Positions 23,373-30,866 of a DNA stretch of 50,401 bases are shown one piece after another. The DNA is from CAIPBY01 sp041671305 (lineage in GTDB: Bacteria; Patescibacteriota; Patescibacteriia; 2-01-FULL-39-33), in NCBI GenBank assembly GCA_041671305.1, contig JBAZBX010000004.1:1-50401 (forward strand). The letters are read 5' to 3'. The translations under genes and the position numbers were made by a program. Below the pieces are notes generated by a model that saw only the letters and a program-made list of their open reading frames with translations, was not told the DNA's origin and ran no database searches. Every line of letters begins with the position of its first letter. Position 1 is the first letter of the stretch.

Positions 23373-24071
23373 ATGTATAAAATAGAATTGGAACAATTCA
23401 GTGGGCCATTGGATTTACTGCTTCAACTAATTGAAGGACAAAAATTAGATATTTCTTCAGTCGCTTTGGCTGATGTAACCGATCAATATCTAGCCTATCT
23501 TGATGCCCATCCAAATATTCCAGCACAAGATCTAGCCGATTTTCTAGTTATTGCTACCAAGCTTTTGGTGATTAAGTCAAGAACTCTTCTGCCTCAGGTG
23601 GAGGAAGACGAGGATGATATGGCTGGAGATTTGGAATTACAGCTCAAGATGTACAAAGAATATTTGGACGCTTCCAAGAAAATAGAGAAGATAATTTCTG
23701 AAAAGCATTTTTGTTTCACCAGGGAAAGAGTTGCTTATAATTTTGAACCGTCTTTTTCTCCGCCGGAAAATGTTTCCGTGGATAATTTGAGAGATGTGTA
23801 TCTGGAAATAATCAAGCGCGTTGATTACGTGGTTAATTTGCCTCAGAGAGTAATGGAGAGGGTAGTCAGTTTATCGGAAATGGTGACTCATATCAGACAG
23901 AAATTGACTGAATTTCAGAAAACGGACTTTAGAAGCATGATCACTCATGCTACTTGTAAAGCAGATGTGGTTGTTTGCTTTATGGCTTTGTTGGAACTTA
24001 TCAAAAGCGGGGAGGCGATTGTAGACCAAGGCAGTATCTTTGATGAAATTACCATTGAAAAAATAAATTAA
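23373..24071 (+). CDS. scpA: Segregation and condensation protein A
   Basis: Kleisin subunit of the SMC condensin complex. 232 residues. The N-terminal signature FSGPLDLLLQLIEGQKLDISSVALADVTDQYLAYL-type region binds the SMC neck; the C-terminal winged-helix part ends KSGEAIVDQGSIFDEITIE. Follows the YbaK gene by 1 nt and precedes scpB by 2 nt: a compact operon. An smc gene is not in the window. Confidence 0.95.
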   Translation: MYKIELEQFSGPLDLLLQLIEGQKLDISSVALADVTDQYLAYLDAHPNIPAQDLADFLVIATKLLVIKSRTLLPQVEEDEDDMAGDLELQLKMYKEYLDASKKIEKIISEKHFCFTRERVAYNFEPSFSPPENVSVDNLRDVYLEIIKRVDYVVNLPQRVMERVVSLSEMVTHIRQKLTEFQKTDFRSMITHATCKADVVVCFMALLELIKSGEAIVDQGSIFDEITIEKIN

Positions 24072-24073
24072 AT

Positions 24074-24664
24074 ATGGAAACCATAGAATTAAAAAATAAA
24101 ATAGAATCCCTTCTTTTTATTTCACATAAGCCGATTACTGTTTCGGAAGTAGCCAAGATTATGGGAATAGAGAAAAAAGAAGTTGAAGATGTCATAAATA
24201 TTCTTGCTCAAGAATATCAAGAGAAAAACAGCGGAATTCAGATTATCCATGCTGATGGTAAGTTTCAAATGGCTTCAAGTAGCGGTTCCAGCGAGATTGT
24301 TTCCAAATTTTTGAAAAGTGAAATTACGGGAGAACTCACTAGGCCGTCCCTTGAGACGTTGACTATTATCGCCTATAGAGGGCCGATTTCTAAGACGGAA
24401 TTGGAACTTCTTCGTGGCGTGAATTGCAGTTTGATTCTGCGCAATCTGCTTATGAGAGGGCTTATTGAAGGTCATGATGACAAACTAGCTGGAGTTACTA
24501 AATATACAATAACTTTGGATTTTCTTAAACATTTGGGCATGAGTCAGATAAGTGAATTGCCCGATTATGATCGCTTGAATAAAAATAATAATTTGGATAA
24601 ATTATTAAACGGTTTGGGTGAGGAAAATAAGGAGATAAAAGAAGAATTAGAAATAAAAGATTAA
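24074..24664 (+). CDS. scpB: Segregation and condensation protein B
   Basis: Kite subunit that pairs with ScpA. 196 residues: IESLLFISHKPITVSEVAKIMGIEKKEVEDVI opens the first winged helix, TLETLTIIAYRGPISKTELELLRGVN-type motif identifies the second. The acidic tail after LPDY is short. It overlaps no gene; dacA follows by 2 nt, so cell-wall and chromosome genes are cotranscribed. Confidence 0.95.
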   Translation: METIELKNKIESLLFISHKPITVSEVAKIMGIEKKEVEDVINILAQEYQEKNSGIQIIHADGKFQMASSSGSSEIVSKFLKSEITGELTRPSLETLTIIAYRGPISKTELELLRGVNCSLILRNLLMRGLIEGHDDKLAGVTKYTITLDFLKHLGMSQISELPDYDRLNKNNNLDKLLNGLGEENKEIKEELEIKD

Positions 24665-24666
24665 TT

Positions 24667-25596
24667 ATGTTAGAAGCGTTGGTTAATGCTATTTTTGCCT
24701 CTCTGTTCTTTCAGGCGCAGGCAGCAAGACAAGTTATAGATTCACAAAGCAGTGCTTACGTGGTCACTTTGCCCAAATCCAGTGAAAGAATGGCAATGAA
24801 GATTCCAACTAGAATTCCCAATGATAATCTGGGTGTAAAATTAAGCGCCAGAAGCGCTTATGCGATTGATGAAAAAACCGGCCAAGTTTTGTATGCCAAA
24901 AATTATGATGAGGTGCGTTCTATTGCCAGTATTACCAAGCTTATGACGGCTTTGGTTTTTTGGGAGCATAATCCGGGATTAGATAAGGAAATAGAGGTTA
25001 CGGCTGATGATTCTAGGACGGGCAATACGGTCTATTTGCATGTTGGTGATAAAATTAAGATAAAAGATGTTTTTTACACTATGCTTATTGCATCTTCCAA
25101 TGAAGCGGCCGTGACCTTGGCTAGATCTACGGGTATGAGTCAAGAGCAGTTTGTGGAAGCTATGAACCAAAAGGCAAGGTCTTTGGGTATGACAAAAACT
25201 CGTTTTGAAGATCCATCAGGACTAAACTCTGGCAACAAATCTACTGCACAAGATTTGGTAAAATTAATCAAAGCCTCTTTTGCTAATCCAGAAATAGTGT
25301 CGGCTGTTTCCAAGGAAAGTTATGAATTTCAGGAATTAGGAACAAATACAGCTAGAAAGATATCCAGTACGGATAAAATTCTTGGCGATGAATTTGGCTA
25401 CAAATCGGATACTTACAAAATTATAGGAGGCAAGACTGGCTATCTTGGTGTGGCGGGTTATTGTTTTGCCAGTAAAATTTCTAATCAGAATGGTAATAAT
25501 ATAATTTCAGCCGTTTTGGGAAGCGATACGATTGATAATCGTTTTTTGGATACGAAGAGTCTGGCTTATTGGGTTTTTAATAACTATATTTGGTAA
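24667..25596 (+). CDS. dacA: D-alanyl-D-alanine carboxypeptidase, S11 family
   Basis: Penicillin-binding protein that trims peptidoglycan stem peptides outside the cell. 309 residues with a hydrophobic N-terminus acting as a signal or anchor. All three active-site motifs are present: SITK (S88, K91), SSN (143-145) and KTG (256-258). The C-terminal accessory domain of longer enzymes is missing. It is the first of two S11 proteins in the window; the other begins at 49345. tpiA starts 4 nt later. Confidence 0.94.
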   Translation: MLEALVNAIFASLFFQAQAARQVIDSQSSAYVVTLPKSSERMAMKIPTRIPNDNLGVKLSARSAYAIDEKTGQVLYAKNYDEVRSIASITKLMTALVFWEHNPGLDKEIEVTADDSRTGNTVYLHVGDKIKIKDVFYTMLIASSNEAAVTLARSTGMSQEQFVEAMNQKARSLGMTKTRFEDPSGLNSGNKSTAQDLVKLIKASFANPEIVSAVSKESYEFQELGTNTARKISSTDKILGDEFGYKSDTYKIIGGKTGYLGVAGYCFASKISNQNGNNIISAVLGSDTIDNRFLDTKSLAYWVFNNYIW

Positions 25597-25600
25597 TAAA

Positions 25601-26353
25601 ATGAAAAAAATTATTATTGCTAATTGGAAAATGAATCTGACTCCAACTCAATCAGCTGATTTAGCGACGGAATTAAAAGAGAATCTAGGTGAAACCGATG
25701 ATAGTGAGGTCGTAATTTGTCCGTCGTTTTCTGCCATGTCGTTGGTTTCTGAACAGATCAAAAAATCAAACTTGATTTTGGGATCGCAGAATATTTCTTG
25801 GATGGAAAAAGGCGCTTTTACGGGAGAGGAGTCGGTTGGAAATGTCCAAGAGTTTGATTGCAAATACGCTATAGTTGGACACAGCGAGAGAAGGCAGAAT
25901 TTGGGAGAAACGGATGAAATGATAAATAAAAAAATTAGTATTTGCCTGAATGAGGGAATTACTCCGATTTTTTGCATTGGCGAAACATTTCAAGAGAAGC
26001 AGGATGGCACAACTGATCACAAGCTTTATGCTCAGATCAGAGAAGGATTGAAAAAGATTGATTTGTTGCCGCATGAAAACATGGTTGTGGCTTATGAGCC
26101 GATTTGGGCTATCGGAACCGGGCAGGCTATTACGCCAGCTGATGCCGAAAAAGCATTTAAACTTATTTATCAGAATTTGATTGACTTATGGCCTTTGACA
26201 ATAGTAAATAATAATGTCAGGATTATATATGGCGGAAGCGTGGATGAAAATAATTCTCAAGAATTTGCCCAAATTGATATGATAAATGGTTTTTTGGTCG
26301 GTGGCGCTAGTCTTAATTCAGATAAATTCTCTCAAATAATAAAAAATATTTAA
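25601..26353 (+). CDS. tpiA: Triosephosphate isomerase
   Basis: Interconverts DHAP and GAP in glycolysis. The start was placed at ATG 25601 because MKKIIIANWKMN is the family N-terminus; an earlier ATG in the same frame lies in dacA. The catalytic residues N8-K10, H94 (VGHSERR) and E166 (AYEPIWAIGTG) and the phosphate loop YGGSVDE are intact. 250 residues, normal. fba begins 1 nt after its stop, so two glycolytic enzymes are cotranscribed. Confidence 0.97.
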   Translation: MKKIIIANWKMNLTPTQSADLATELKENLGETDDSEVVICPSFSAMSLVSEQIKKSNLILGSQNISWMEKGAFTGEESVGNVQEFDCKYAIVGHSERRQNLGETDEMINKKISICLNEGITPIFCIGETFQEKQDGTTDHKLYAQIREGLKKIDLLPHENMVVAYEPIWAIGTGQAITPADAEKAFKLIYQNLIDLWPLTIVNNNVRIIYGGSVDENNSQEFAQIDMINGFLVGGASLNSDKFSQIIKNI

Positions 26354-26354
26354 T

Positions 26355-27221
26355 ATGCTTGTCCACATTCAAAAAATATTGAAAAAGTCTCAAAAAGGGG
26401 GATATGCCATCGGAGCATTTAACACTTCAAATCTTGAAGTCACTTTGGGAATTTGCCGTGCAGCCGTCAAGAATCAATCTCCGATTATAATGCAGGTTTC
26501 CGAGGCGACCATAGAATATGCCGGTATAGACACGATCGTCGCTATTATTAATTCTATTGCCAAGGGTGAAGCCAAAGATATTCCTATGGCACTACATTTG
26601 GATCATGGACATAGCTTGGAAGTAATCAAAGAGTGTGTTAAGGCAGGATTTTCGTCGGTGCATATGGATGCCTCCACTTATCCTTATGAAGAAAATATCG
26701 CCATGACCAGGAAGGCCAGCGATTTTGCCCATCAATTTGGAGTCTGGACTCAGGGCGAATTGGGGAGCATGTTCGGCAAAGAAGGAATGTCCAAAGTTAA
26801 GTTGCCGGATGATCCTGATTCATTTATGACAGATCCAAATAAAGTAAAAGATTTTATCTCAAGATCAAAGATTGACACTTTGGCTGTTTCTATCGGCACT
26901 ATGCATGGTTCATTTGAGGGCAAGGAATTGATTGATTTTGCCCGCTTGGCAAAAATTAGAAAAAACACCAATAAGCCTTTGGTGCTTCATGGCGCTTCAG
27001 GAACCAAGGATTTTGAAATTAGAAAAGCCGTGAAGATGGGCATTAATATTATAAATATTGATACGGATATTAGAATTGCATTTACCAAGGCGTTACAGCA
27101 GACTCTTGGCAAGAAAATAAGTTTTTATGATCCGAGGAAAATTTTGGCGCCGTCTATTGAGGGAGTTTCCAAGGCTGTTGGCCACAAGATGATTGTTTTC
27201 AATTCCATTAGTAAGATTTAA
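26355..27221 (+). CDS. fba: Class II fructose-bisphosphate aldolase
   Basis: Zinc aldolase that splits or makes fructose-1,6-bisphosphate. 288 residues. Zinc and catalytic residues: HLDHGH (H81, D83, H84), E136 in QGELGSMFGKEG, IGTMHG with its histidine, and the LHGASG and NIDTDIR loops for phosphate binding. The IGTMHG motif has Met where Ala is common. Directly after tpiA. The 10-nt gap before the next gene suggests continued cotranscription. Confidence 0.94.
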   Translation: MLVHIQKILKKSQKGGYAIGAFNTSNLEVTLGICRAAVKNQSPIIMQVSEATIEYAGIDTIVAIINSIAKGEAKDIPMALHLDHGHSLEVIKECVKAGFSSVHMDASTYPYEENIAMTRKASDFAHQFGVWTQGELGSMFGKEGMSKVKLPDDPDSFMTDPNKVKDFISRSKIDTLAVSIGTMHGSFEGKELIDFARLAKIRKNTNKPLVLHGASGTKDFEIRKAVKMGINIINIDTDIRIAFTKALQQTLGKKISFYDPRKILAPSIEGVSKAVGHKMIVFNSISKI

Positions 27222-27231
27222 TTCCATTAAA

Positions 27232-28092
27232 ATGATCACTATTATTATTTTGGCAATTTTAATTATTATCAGCGGGGGATATTTATTTTATCTTATTTTT
27301 CGCAAATTGCCTGATGTAAAAAATTTAGATATCAGTTCTATTCCGGATGAAAAGCAGGTAGAGGCAAGGTTAAAAATATTAGAATCAAAATTTTCTAGAA
27401 GTAGCAATGAGACCAAGGAAAGGCTAAGCAAAATATTTTCTCCCACTATCAAAAAAAGTTTTTCATTTTTTTCTGACATGAAAGATAGAATTCTATCTTT
27501 GGAAGCTCATTATAAAATGCGTGACAAAAAGCTGGTTGTGGAAAAACCAAAAACCATAGATGAGCTGATAAAAGAAGGATCAGAATTATTGAATAAAGAG
27601 GATTATCTTCTCTCTGAAAAAAGTTTGATTGAAGTTATCTCCAGAGATAGCAAAAATATCAAAGCTTACGAATTGTTGGGAGAATTGTATTTTGGTAATA
27701 AAAGCTATGATCAGGCTGAAGAAATATATATTTATCTCATCAAATTAAGCGCAGTAAATGATTCTGGCGGTGAAGGAGCCAAGGGTAAGAGACTGGAAGA
27801 TGCCGAAAATGACTTGTTGGATACAGTCAATGTCAATATTAAGATTGGTACGTACTATGATGATTTGGCGCAAATATATGAGATTGTGGATAAGATGGAT
27901 AAGTCCCTGGATTGTTATCTTAAGGCTAATATGATTGAGCCAAATAATCCCAAATATTTAGATAAGATTATAGAATTAAGCATCAAATTGGGAGATCGGT
28001 CTTTGGCCAAAAAGACACTCAATAGATTAAGGCAAATTAATCCTGAAAACGGCAAATTGAAGGACATGGAGTCAGCTATTGAAAATATTTGA
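27232..28092 (+). CDS. Membrane-anchored TPR protein
   Basis: 286 residues from ATG 27232, chosen over the in-frame ATG 27193 because that one overlaps fba and adds residues before the membrane helix. A hydrophobic helix (about 2-22) is followed by a charged linker and about three TPR-like repeats from residue 105 onward (KEDYLLSEKSLIEVISRDSKNIKAYELLGELYFGNKSYDQAEEIY and the later KSLDCYLKANMIEPNNPKYL). TPR proteins scaffold protein assemblies; the partner is unknown. Confidence 0.8.
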   Translation: MITIIILAILIIISGGYLFYLIFRKLPDVKNLDISSIPDEKQVEARLKILESKFSRSSNETKERLSKIFSPTIKKSFSFFSDMKDRILSLEAHYKMRDKKLVVEKPKTIDELIKEGSELLNKEDYLLSEKSLIEVISRDSKNIKAYELLGELYFGNKSYDQAEEIYIYLIKLSAVNDSGGEGAKGKRLEDAENDLLDTVNVNIKIGTYYDDLAQIYEIVDKMDKSLDCYLKANMIEPNNPKYLDKIIELSIKLGDRSLAKKTLNRLRQINPENGKLKDMESAIENI

Positions 28093-28098
28093 TTATTT

Positions 28099-28107
28099 TG
28101 TTAGAAT
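28099..28107 (+). promoter_or_regulatory. Extended -10 before the tRNA cluster
   Basis: TG at 28099-28100 then T and TAGAAT at 28102-28107, the TGtTAnAAT form seen at other promoters here. It would give a transcript containing the broken and the intact tRNA-Thr. Confidence 0.5.
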
Positions 28108-28133
28108 ATAGAAGTCTTTTTTGTGAGTTTGGT

Positions 28134-28188
28134 GCCGTTGTACCTGCCCGCATTGCTATGCAAAGCGTTGCAGGCGGGGCTCAGTCGG
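28134..28188 (+). pseudogene. Broken 5' copy of tRNA-Thr
   Basis: GCCGTTGTA (28134-28142) plus GCTCAGTCGG (28179-28188) repeats the first 19 bases of the intact tRNA-Thr at 28206, separated by a 36-nt palindromic insertion. The rest of the tRNA is absent. It looks like a duplication of the tRNA 5' half, split by an insertion. Confidence 0.75.
28143..28178 (+). repeat. Palindromic insertion inside the tRNA remnant
   Basis: A 36-nt GC-rich sequence with inverted ends (CCTGC with GCAGG, and CCCGC with GCGGG) and an inner TTGC-GCAA. It separates the two parts of the tRNA-Thr remnant exactly. It resembles the short palindromic repeats of CPR intergenic regions. Confidence 0.65.
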
Positions 28189-28205
28189 ATATGAATTGAA
28201 AATTT

Positions 28206-28278
28206 GCCGTTGTAGCTCAGTCGGTAGAGCGCATCCATGGTAAGGATGAGGTCTCCAGTTCGATCCTGGACAACGGCT
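28206..28278 (+). tRNA. tRNA-Thr(GGT)
   Basis: Complete cloverleaf: acceptor GCCGTTG with CAACGGC, anticodon loop ATGGTAA (anticodon GGT), T-loop TTCGATC, unpaired T73. No CCA is encoded, so CCA must be added. Reads codons ACC and ACU. Confidence 0.93.
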
Positions 28279-28286
28279 TTTGAGAC

Positions 28287-28351
28287 AATTAAGAATTATC
28301 AATTAAGAATTAAGTTAAATCATTTTAATTCTTAGTTGTGAATTGTTAATT
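28287..28351 (+). repeat. A/T-rich inverted repeat between tRNAs
   Basis: Arms of about 28 nt (28287-28313 and 28324-28351), both built from AATTAAGAATT-like words and nearly complementary. It lies in the spacer between tRNA-Thr and tRNA-Tyr and may form a long hairpin in the precursor transcript. Confidence 0.6.
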
Positions 28352-28356
28352 CATTT

Positions 28357-28438
28357 GGGTCGGTACCAAAGTGGTCAACTGGGTCTGACTGTAAATCAGA
28401 TGGCTACGCCTTCGTTGGTTCGAGTCCAACCCGGCCCA
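28357..28438 (+). tRNA. tRNA-Tyr(GTA)
   Basis: Class II tRNA with a long variable arm. Acceptor GGGTCGG with CCGGCCC (one G-T pair), anticodon GTA in loop CTGTAAA, T-loop TTCGAGT, discriminator A. No CCA encoded. It is followed by two hairpins with T-runs. Confidence 0.93.
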
Positions 28439-28447
28439 AAAATCCTA

Positions 28448-28471
28448 AACCTCGCTTTTGGCGGGGTTTTT
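28448..28471 (+). terminator. Terminator after tRNA-Tyr
   Basis: AACCTCGC (28448-28455) pairs with GCGGGGTT (28461-28468), one G-T pair, TTTTG loop, then Ts. A second 7-bp hairpin follows (28473-28479 with 28485-28491) with its own T-run, so this is a double terminator. Confidence 0.85.
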
Positions 28472-28510
28472 GTATTGGTTTTTGACCAATAATTTTTGCA
28501 CTTAATGGGG

Positions 28511-28539
28511 TTGCAATTTTGGGGTATTTGTGTTAAGAT
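28511..28539 (+). promoter_or_regulatory. Promoter of the tRNA-Thr(TGT)-rpmG-tRNA-Trp unit
   Basis: TTGCAA at 28511-28516, 17-nt spacer, TAAGAT at 28534-28539 preceded by TGt. It starts the second half of the tRNA cluster after the terminators. Confidence 0.7.
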
Positions 28540-28573
28540 AAAAGCGCATATTTAAGGCGTTTTTTAAATATAT

Positions 28574-28646
28574 GCCGATTTAGCTCAGTTGGTAGAGCAA
28601 CTGTCTTGTAAACAGTAGGTCGTCAGTTCGAATCTGACAATCGGCT
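28574..28646 (+). tRNA. tRNA-Thr(TGT)
   Basis: Complete cloverleaf: acceptor GCCGATT with AATCGGC, anticodon loop CTTGTAA (anticodon TGT), T-loop TTCGAAT, discriminator T. No CCA. Reads ACA/ACG. It is cotranscribed with rpmG 28 nt downstream. Confidence 0.93.
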
Positions 28647-28674
28647 TAGGTCATAAATAAATTATCAAAATAGT

Positions 28675-28830
28675 ATGTCACAAGACAACATGATCAAATT
28701 TGAGTGCACCGAATGTAAAAAGGTGAATTATTTTTCCAGAAAAAACAAAAAACTTTTGAAGGAAAGACTAGAGCTCAACAAATATTGTAAGCATTGCAAA
28801 AAACATACGGCTCACAAGGAAACCAAGTAA
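28675..28830 (+). CDS. rpmG: Ribosomal protein bL33
   Basis: A 51-residue protein with the zinc pairs CTEC (C11, C14) and CKHC (C38, C41), the compact bL33 fold (NYFSRKNKKLLKERLELNKYC) and a basic end. It sits between tRNA-Thr(TGT) and tRNA-Trp, 30 nt before the latter. In many bacteria rpmG is followed by tRNA-Trp and secE, so this context is familiar; secE itself is not here. No SD. Confidence 0.93.
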   Translation: MSQDNMIKFECTECKKVNYFSRKNKKLLKERLELNKYCKHCKKHTAHKETK

Positions 28831-28860
28831 GATTTTGGCGTTATTTTATTAACGCCGATT

Positions 28861-28931
28861 GCGGGATTAGTATAACAGTAGTACAACGGTCTCCAAAACC
28901 GTTAGCGGAGGGGCGGCACCTCCATCCCGTG
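28861..28931 (+). tRNA. tRNA-Trp(CCA) with non-canonical elbow
   Basis: Acceptor GCGGGAT with ATCCCGT (G1-T72 wobble), anticodon loop CTCCAAA (CCA), discriminator G73 as expected for bacterial tRNA-Trp. The D-loop is AACAGTA, with AG where the conserved GG (18-19) should be, and the T-loop is GGCGGCA rather than TTCRANN, although its stem GGAGG/CCTCC is perfect. The G19-C56 pair remains possible; G18-T55 and T54-A58 are lost. No CCA encoded. A 17-bp terminator follows. Confidence 0.88.
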
Positions 28932-28934
28932 CGT

Positions 28935-28973
28935 AAAATCAAAAACCAGGCATTTGGCCTGGTTTTTGATTTT
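28935..28973 (+). terminator. Strong bidirectional terminator after tRNA-Trp
   Basis: A perfect 17-bp stem (28935-28951 with 28957-28973) with an ATTTG loop and T-rich right arm. Works in both directions by sequence. It separates the tRNA unit from the sigma-factor operon. Confidence 0.9.
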
Positions 28974-29013
28974 GAAAGAAAATATGTTTCCTAGACGTAT
29001 TAATTAATGATAC

Positions 29014-29019
29014 TATTAT
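29014..29019 (+). promoter_or_regulatory. -10 element just before the sigma gene
   Basis: TATTAT ends 3 nt before the ATG at 29023, with a weak TAGACG about 16 nt upstream. If used, the mRNA would have no leader. Confidence 0.35.
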
Positions 29020-29022
29020 AAC

Positions 29023-29601
29023 ATGATAACAAAAGAAAAGTGCTCAAAATTATCAGATGAAGAATTGGTAGCTAAGACATTAACAGACCAAAATTATTAT
29101 TATTGTTTAGTTGAGCGCTATGAAATATCGTTGAAGCGTTATATCCGTCGGATATCCGATATTCCAGAAATGGAGGCCGAAGACGTATTGCAAGATGTGT
29201 TTTTAAGCGCCTATTTGAATTTAAATGATTTTGATCGTAGTTTGAAATTTTCAAGTTGGCTATATCGCATTGCCCACAATGAGACCATCAGTAATTTTCG
29301 TAAACGTCGGGCTAGACATTTAGATCAGCAAATATCCCTTGATGAGTCGTTTGATCTTATTGGTAGTCCGTCTATTGAGTCAGAATTAGATATCAAAATT
29401 TCAGGTGAGCAGATGCATAAAGTTTTTCAGCAAATGAAAGAAAAATATAGAGAAGTTTTGGTTTTAAAGTTTTTTGAAGAAAAAAGTTATGAAGAAATTT
29501 CCGATATTCTTCAGAAGCCAATGGGTACAATTGCTACATTGGTTAGCCGAGCCAAAAAACAGTTTAAGGATATTATAAGTGTTAAGAATATAAAGTTTTA
29601 A
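29023..29601 (+). CDS. ECF-type RNA polymerase sigma factor
   Basis: 192 residues. Region 2 includes SLKRYIRRISDIPEMEAEDVLQDVFLSAYLNLNDFD and KFSSWLYRIAHNETISNFRKRR-type core recognition and -10 binding segments; region 4 has YREVLVLKFFEEKSYEEISDILQKP and TIATLVSRAKKQF, the -35-reading helix-turn-helix. Region 3 is absent, typical of extracytoplasmic-function sigma factors. A membrane protein gene follows after 4 nt, the usual place of an anti-sigma factor. The stimulus is not visible. Confidence 0.93.
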   Translation: MITKEKCSKLSDEELVAKTLTDQNYYYCLVERYEISLKRYIRRISDIPEMEAEDVLQDVFLSAYLNLNDFDRSLKFSSWLYRIAHNETISNFRKRRARHLDQQISLDESFDLIGSPSIESELDIKISGEQMHKVFQQMKEKYREVLVLKFFEEKSYEEISDILQKPMGTIATLVSRAKKQFKDIISVKNIKF

Positions 29602-29605
29602 ATAT

Positions 29606-30358
29606 ATGACAAAGTTAAGCGAAAAAATAGTTAAAGAAATTAAAGACAAAACATTGAAGCCCACGCCTTTGTGGAAATTTAGAATCAAGGAGTCGGGGCG
29701 TTGGTTGAGTGTGATTGCTTTGGTGATTTTTGTCGGATTTATTGCTTCAATGATATGGCTTTTTACTTCGGGAATTGATATCGGCTTGAGCGCTTGGTTG
29801 TCAGGACGGCCATTTTTTTCTGGACGCGCTTTGGCTTTATTATTGGTCATTTTAATTTTTGGTGCCGTGGCAATACTCTTGGACATTCGTAAGACAAAGC
29901 ATGGTTATAAATATAAATCAATTATTATTTTAATTTTAATCGTTGTCATTGGCTTATTCCTGGCTAGTGTTTTTGCATGGTCTGGTTTGCCAGGAAGATT
30001 GGATAAATCTTTGAGTGGAGCGCCATTGTATCAGACTAGTGAGCAATACATGATTTCTGTTTGGCAACAACCATCAGAAGGGAGATTGATCGGTGAAATT
30101 GTATCCGTAGGTAATGGAGGCGACTTTACCTTACGTGATTTCAATAATCAAGAATGGCAGATTATCGCATCTCAAGCGGTTTGGCGTCACAATTTAGAAG
30201 CCCAAGTTGGTCTCAAAATAAAAGTATCGGGAACATTGGGTAATGGAAATATTTTTGAGGCAACTGATATTAGGCCATATTCACCATCTGGTGGCTCTTG
30301 TGGGCAAATTCAGTCAAATTCTATCAATAAGCAAAAAGGTTGCCGAATGGGGAATTAA
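29606..30358 (+). CDS. Three-helix membrane protein, candidate anti-sigma factor
   Basis: 250 residues. An N-terminal cytoplasmic stretch (KIVKEIKDKTLKPTPLWKFRIKESGRW) is followed by hydrophobic helices at about 33-52, 70-90 and 106-125, then an outer domain of about 120 residues with GEIVSVGNGGDFTLRDFNNQEW, possibly an OB-like beta fold. No zinc-binding anti-sigma motif (HxxxCxxC) is seen. Placement right after the ECF sigma gene, in the same operon, suggests it holds or signals to that factor; this is inference from position. Confidence 0.65.
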   Translation: MTKLSEKIVKEIKDKTLKPTPLWKFRIKESGRWLSVIALVIFVGFIASMIWLFTSGIDIGLSAWLSGRPFFSGRALALLLVILIFGAVAILLDIRKTKHGYKYKSIIILILIVVIGLFLASVFAWSGLPGRLDKSLSGAPLYQTSEQYMISVWQQPSEGRLIGEIVSVGNGGDFTLRDFNNQEWQIIASQAVWRHNLEAQVGLKIKVSGTLGNGNIFEATDIRPYSPSGGSCGQIQSNSINKQKGCRMGN

Positions 30359-30432
30359 AATGAAAGAAAATTTACAATAGGCGCGTATTATTAGGTGAAG
30401 GGGAAATTAACCCCATAAACATACATAATAAT

Positions 30433-30804
30433 ATGAACAAAAAGATTATTATTGGCAGTTTAGTAATTGCGGCGGCACTTTTGGGAACTACCTCAATTGC
30501 GTTAGCAGCACAGGGTAATTATCAAAATTGGCGCTCAACCATGGGTAATCGAGCTTCAAGTGTGACAGAAGCTAATTTCGGTCAATATGAACAGATGCAT
30601 CAGATGATGGCAACAGGAGATTATGCTGGTGCAGAAAAAATTCGCACTGAGCTTGGATTGGGAAGAGGAAATGGAAATGAAGGAAGAGGACAGGGAATGC
30701 ACCAAGGCACAGGAATAGGTCGGCAGGCAGGCTCCAATGCCAATGGTAATTTCATAGACGAAAATAAAAATGGTATCTGTGATCACAGTGAAAATTTAAA
30801 ATAA
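30433..30804 (+). CDS. Small secreted Met/Gly-rich protein with D-rich loop
   Basis: 123 residues with a clear signal peptide (KKIIIGSLVIAAALLGTTSIALAAQ, cleavage after ALA near residue 25). The mature part has a helix with methionines and histidines (QYEQMHQMMATGDYAGAEKIRTELG), a Gly/Gln/Arg-rich linker, and an end FIDENKNGICDHSEN that resembles a calcium-binding DxDxDG loop with one cysteine. It follows the sigma and membrane genes and may be the operon's target or sensor. A GGGG/CCCC hairpin lies in its 5' leader. A 13-bp terminator follows. Confidence 0.7.
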   Translation: MNKKIIIGSLVIAAALLGTTSIALAAQGNYQNWRSTMGNRASSVTEANFGQYEQMHQMMATGDYAGAEKIRTELGLGRGNGNEGRGQGMHQGTGIGRQAGSNANGNFIDENKNGICDHSENLK

Positions 30805-30820
30805 AGTTTAACAAACCTTT

Positions 30821-30856
30821 CAAAAGACGCTTTGACTTAAAGCGTCTTTTGTTTTT
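30821..30856 (+). terminator. Intrinsic terminator of the sigma operon
   Basis: A perfect 13-bp stem (30821-30833 with 30839-30851), GACTT loop, followed by five Ts. Confidence 0.92.
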
Positions 30857-30866
30857 ATGTTTAGAA

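Noticed and set aside
25532..25600. N-terminal extension of tpiA
   Set aside because: It overlaps dacA in another frame; the family start is ATG 25601.
28794..28994. 66-codon ORF across rpmG, tRNA-Trp and the terminator
   Set aside because: It runs through a certain tRNA gene and out of the bL33 frame.
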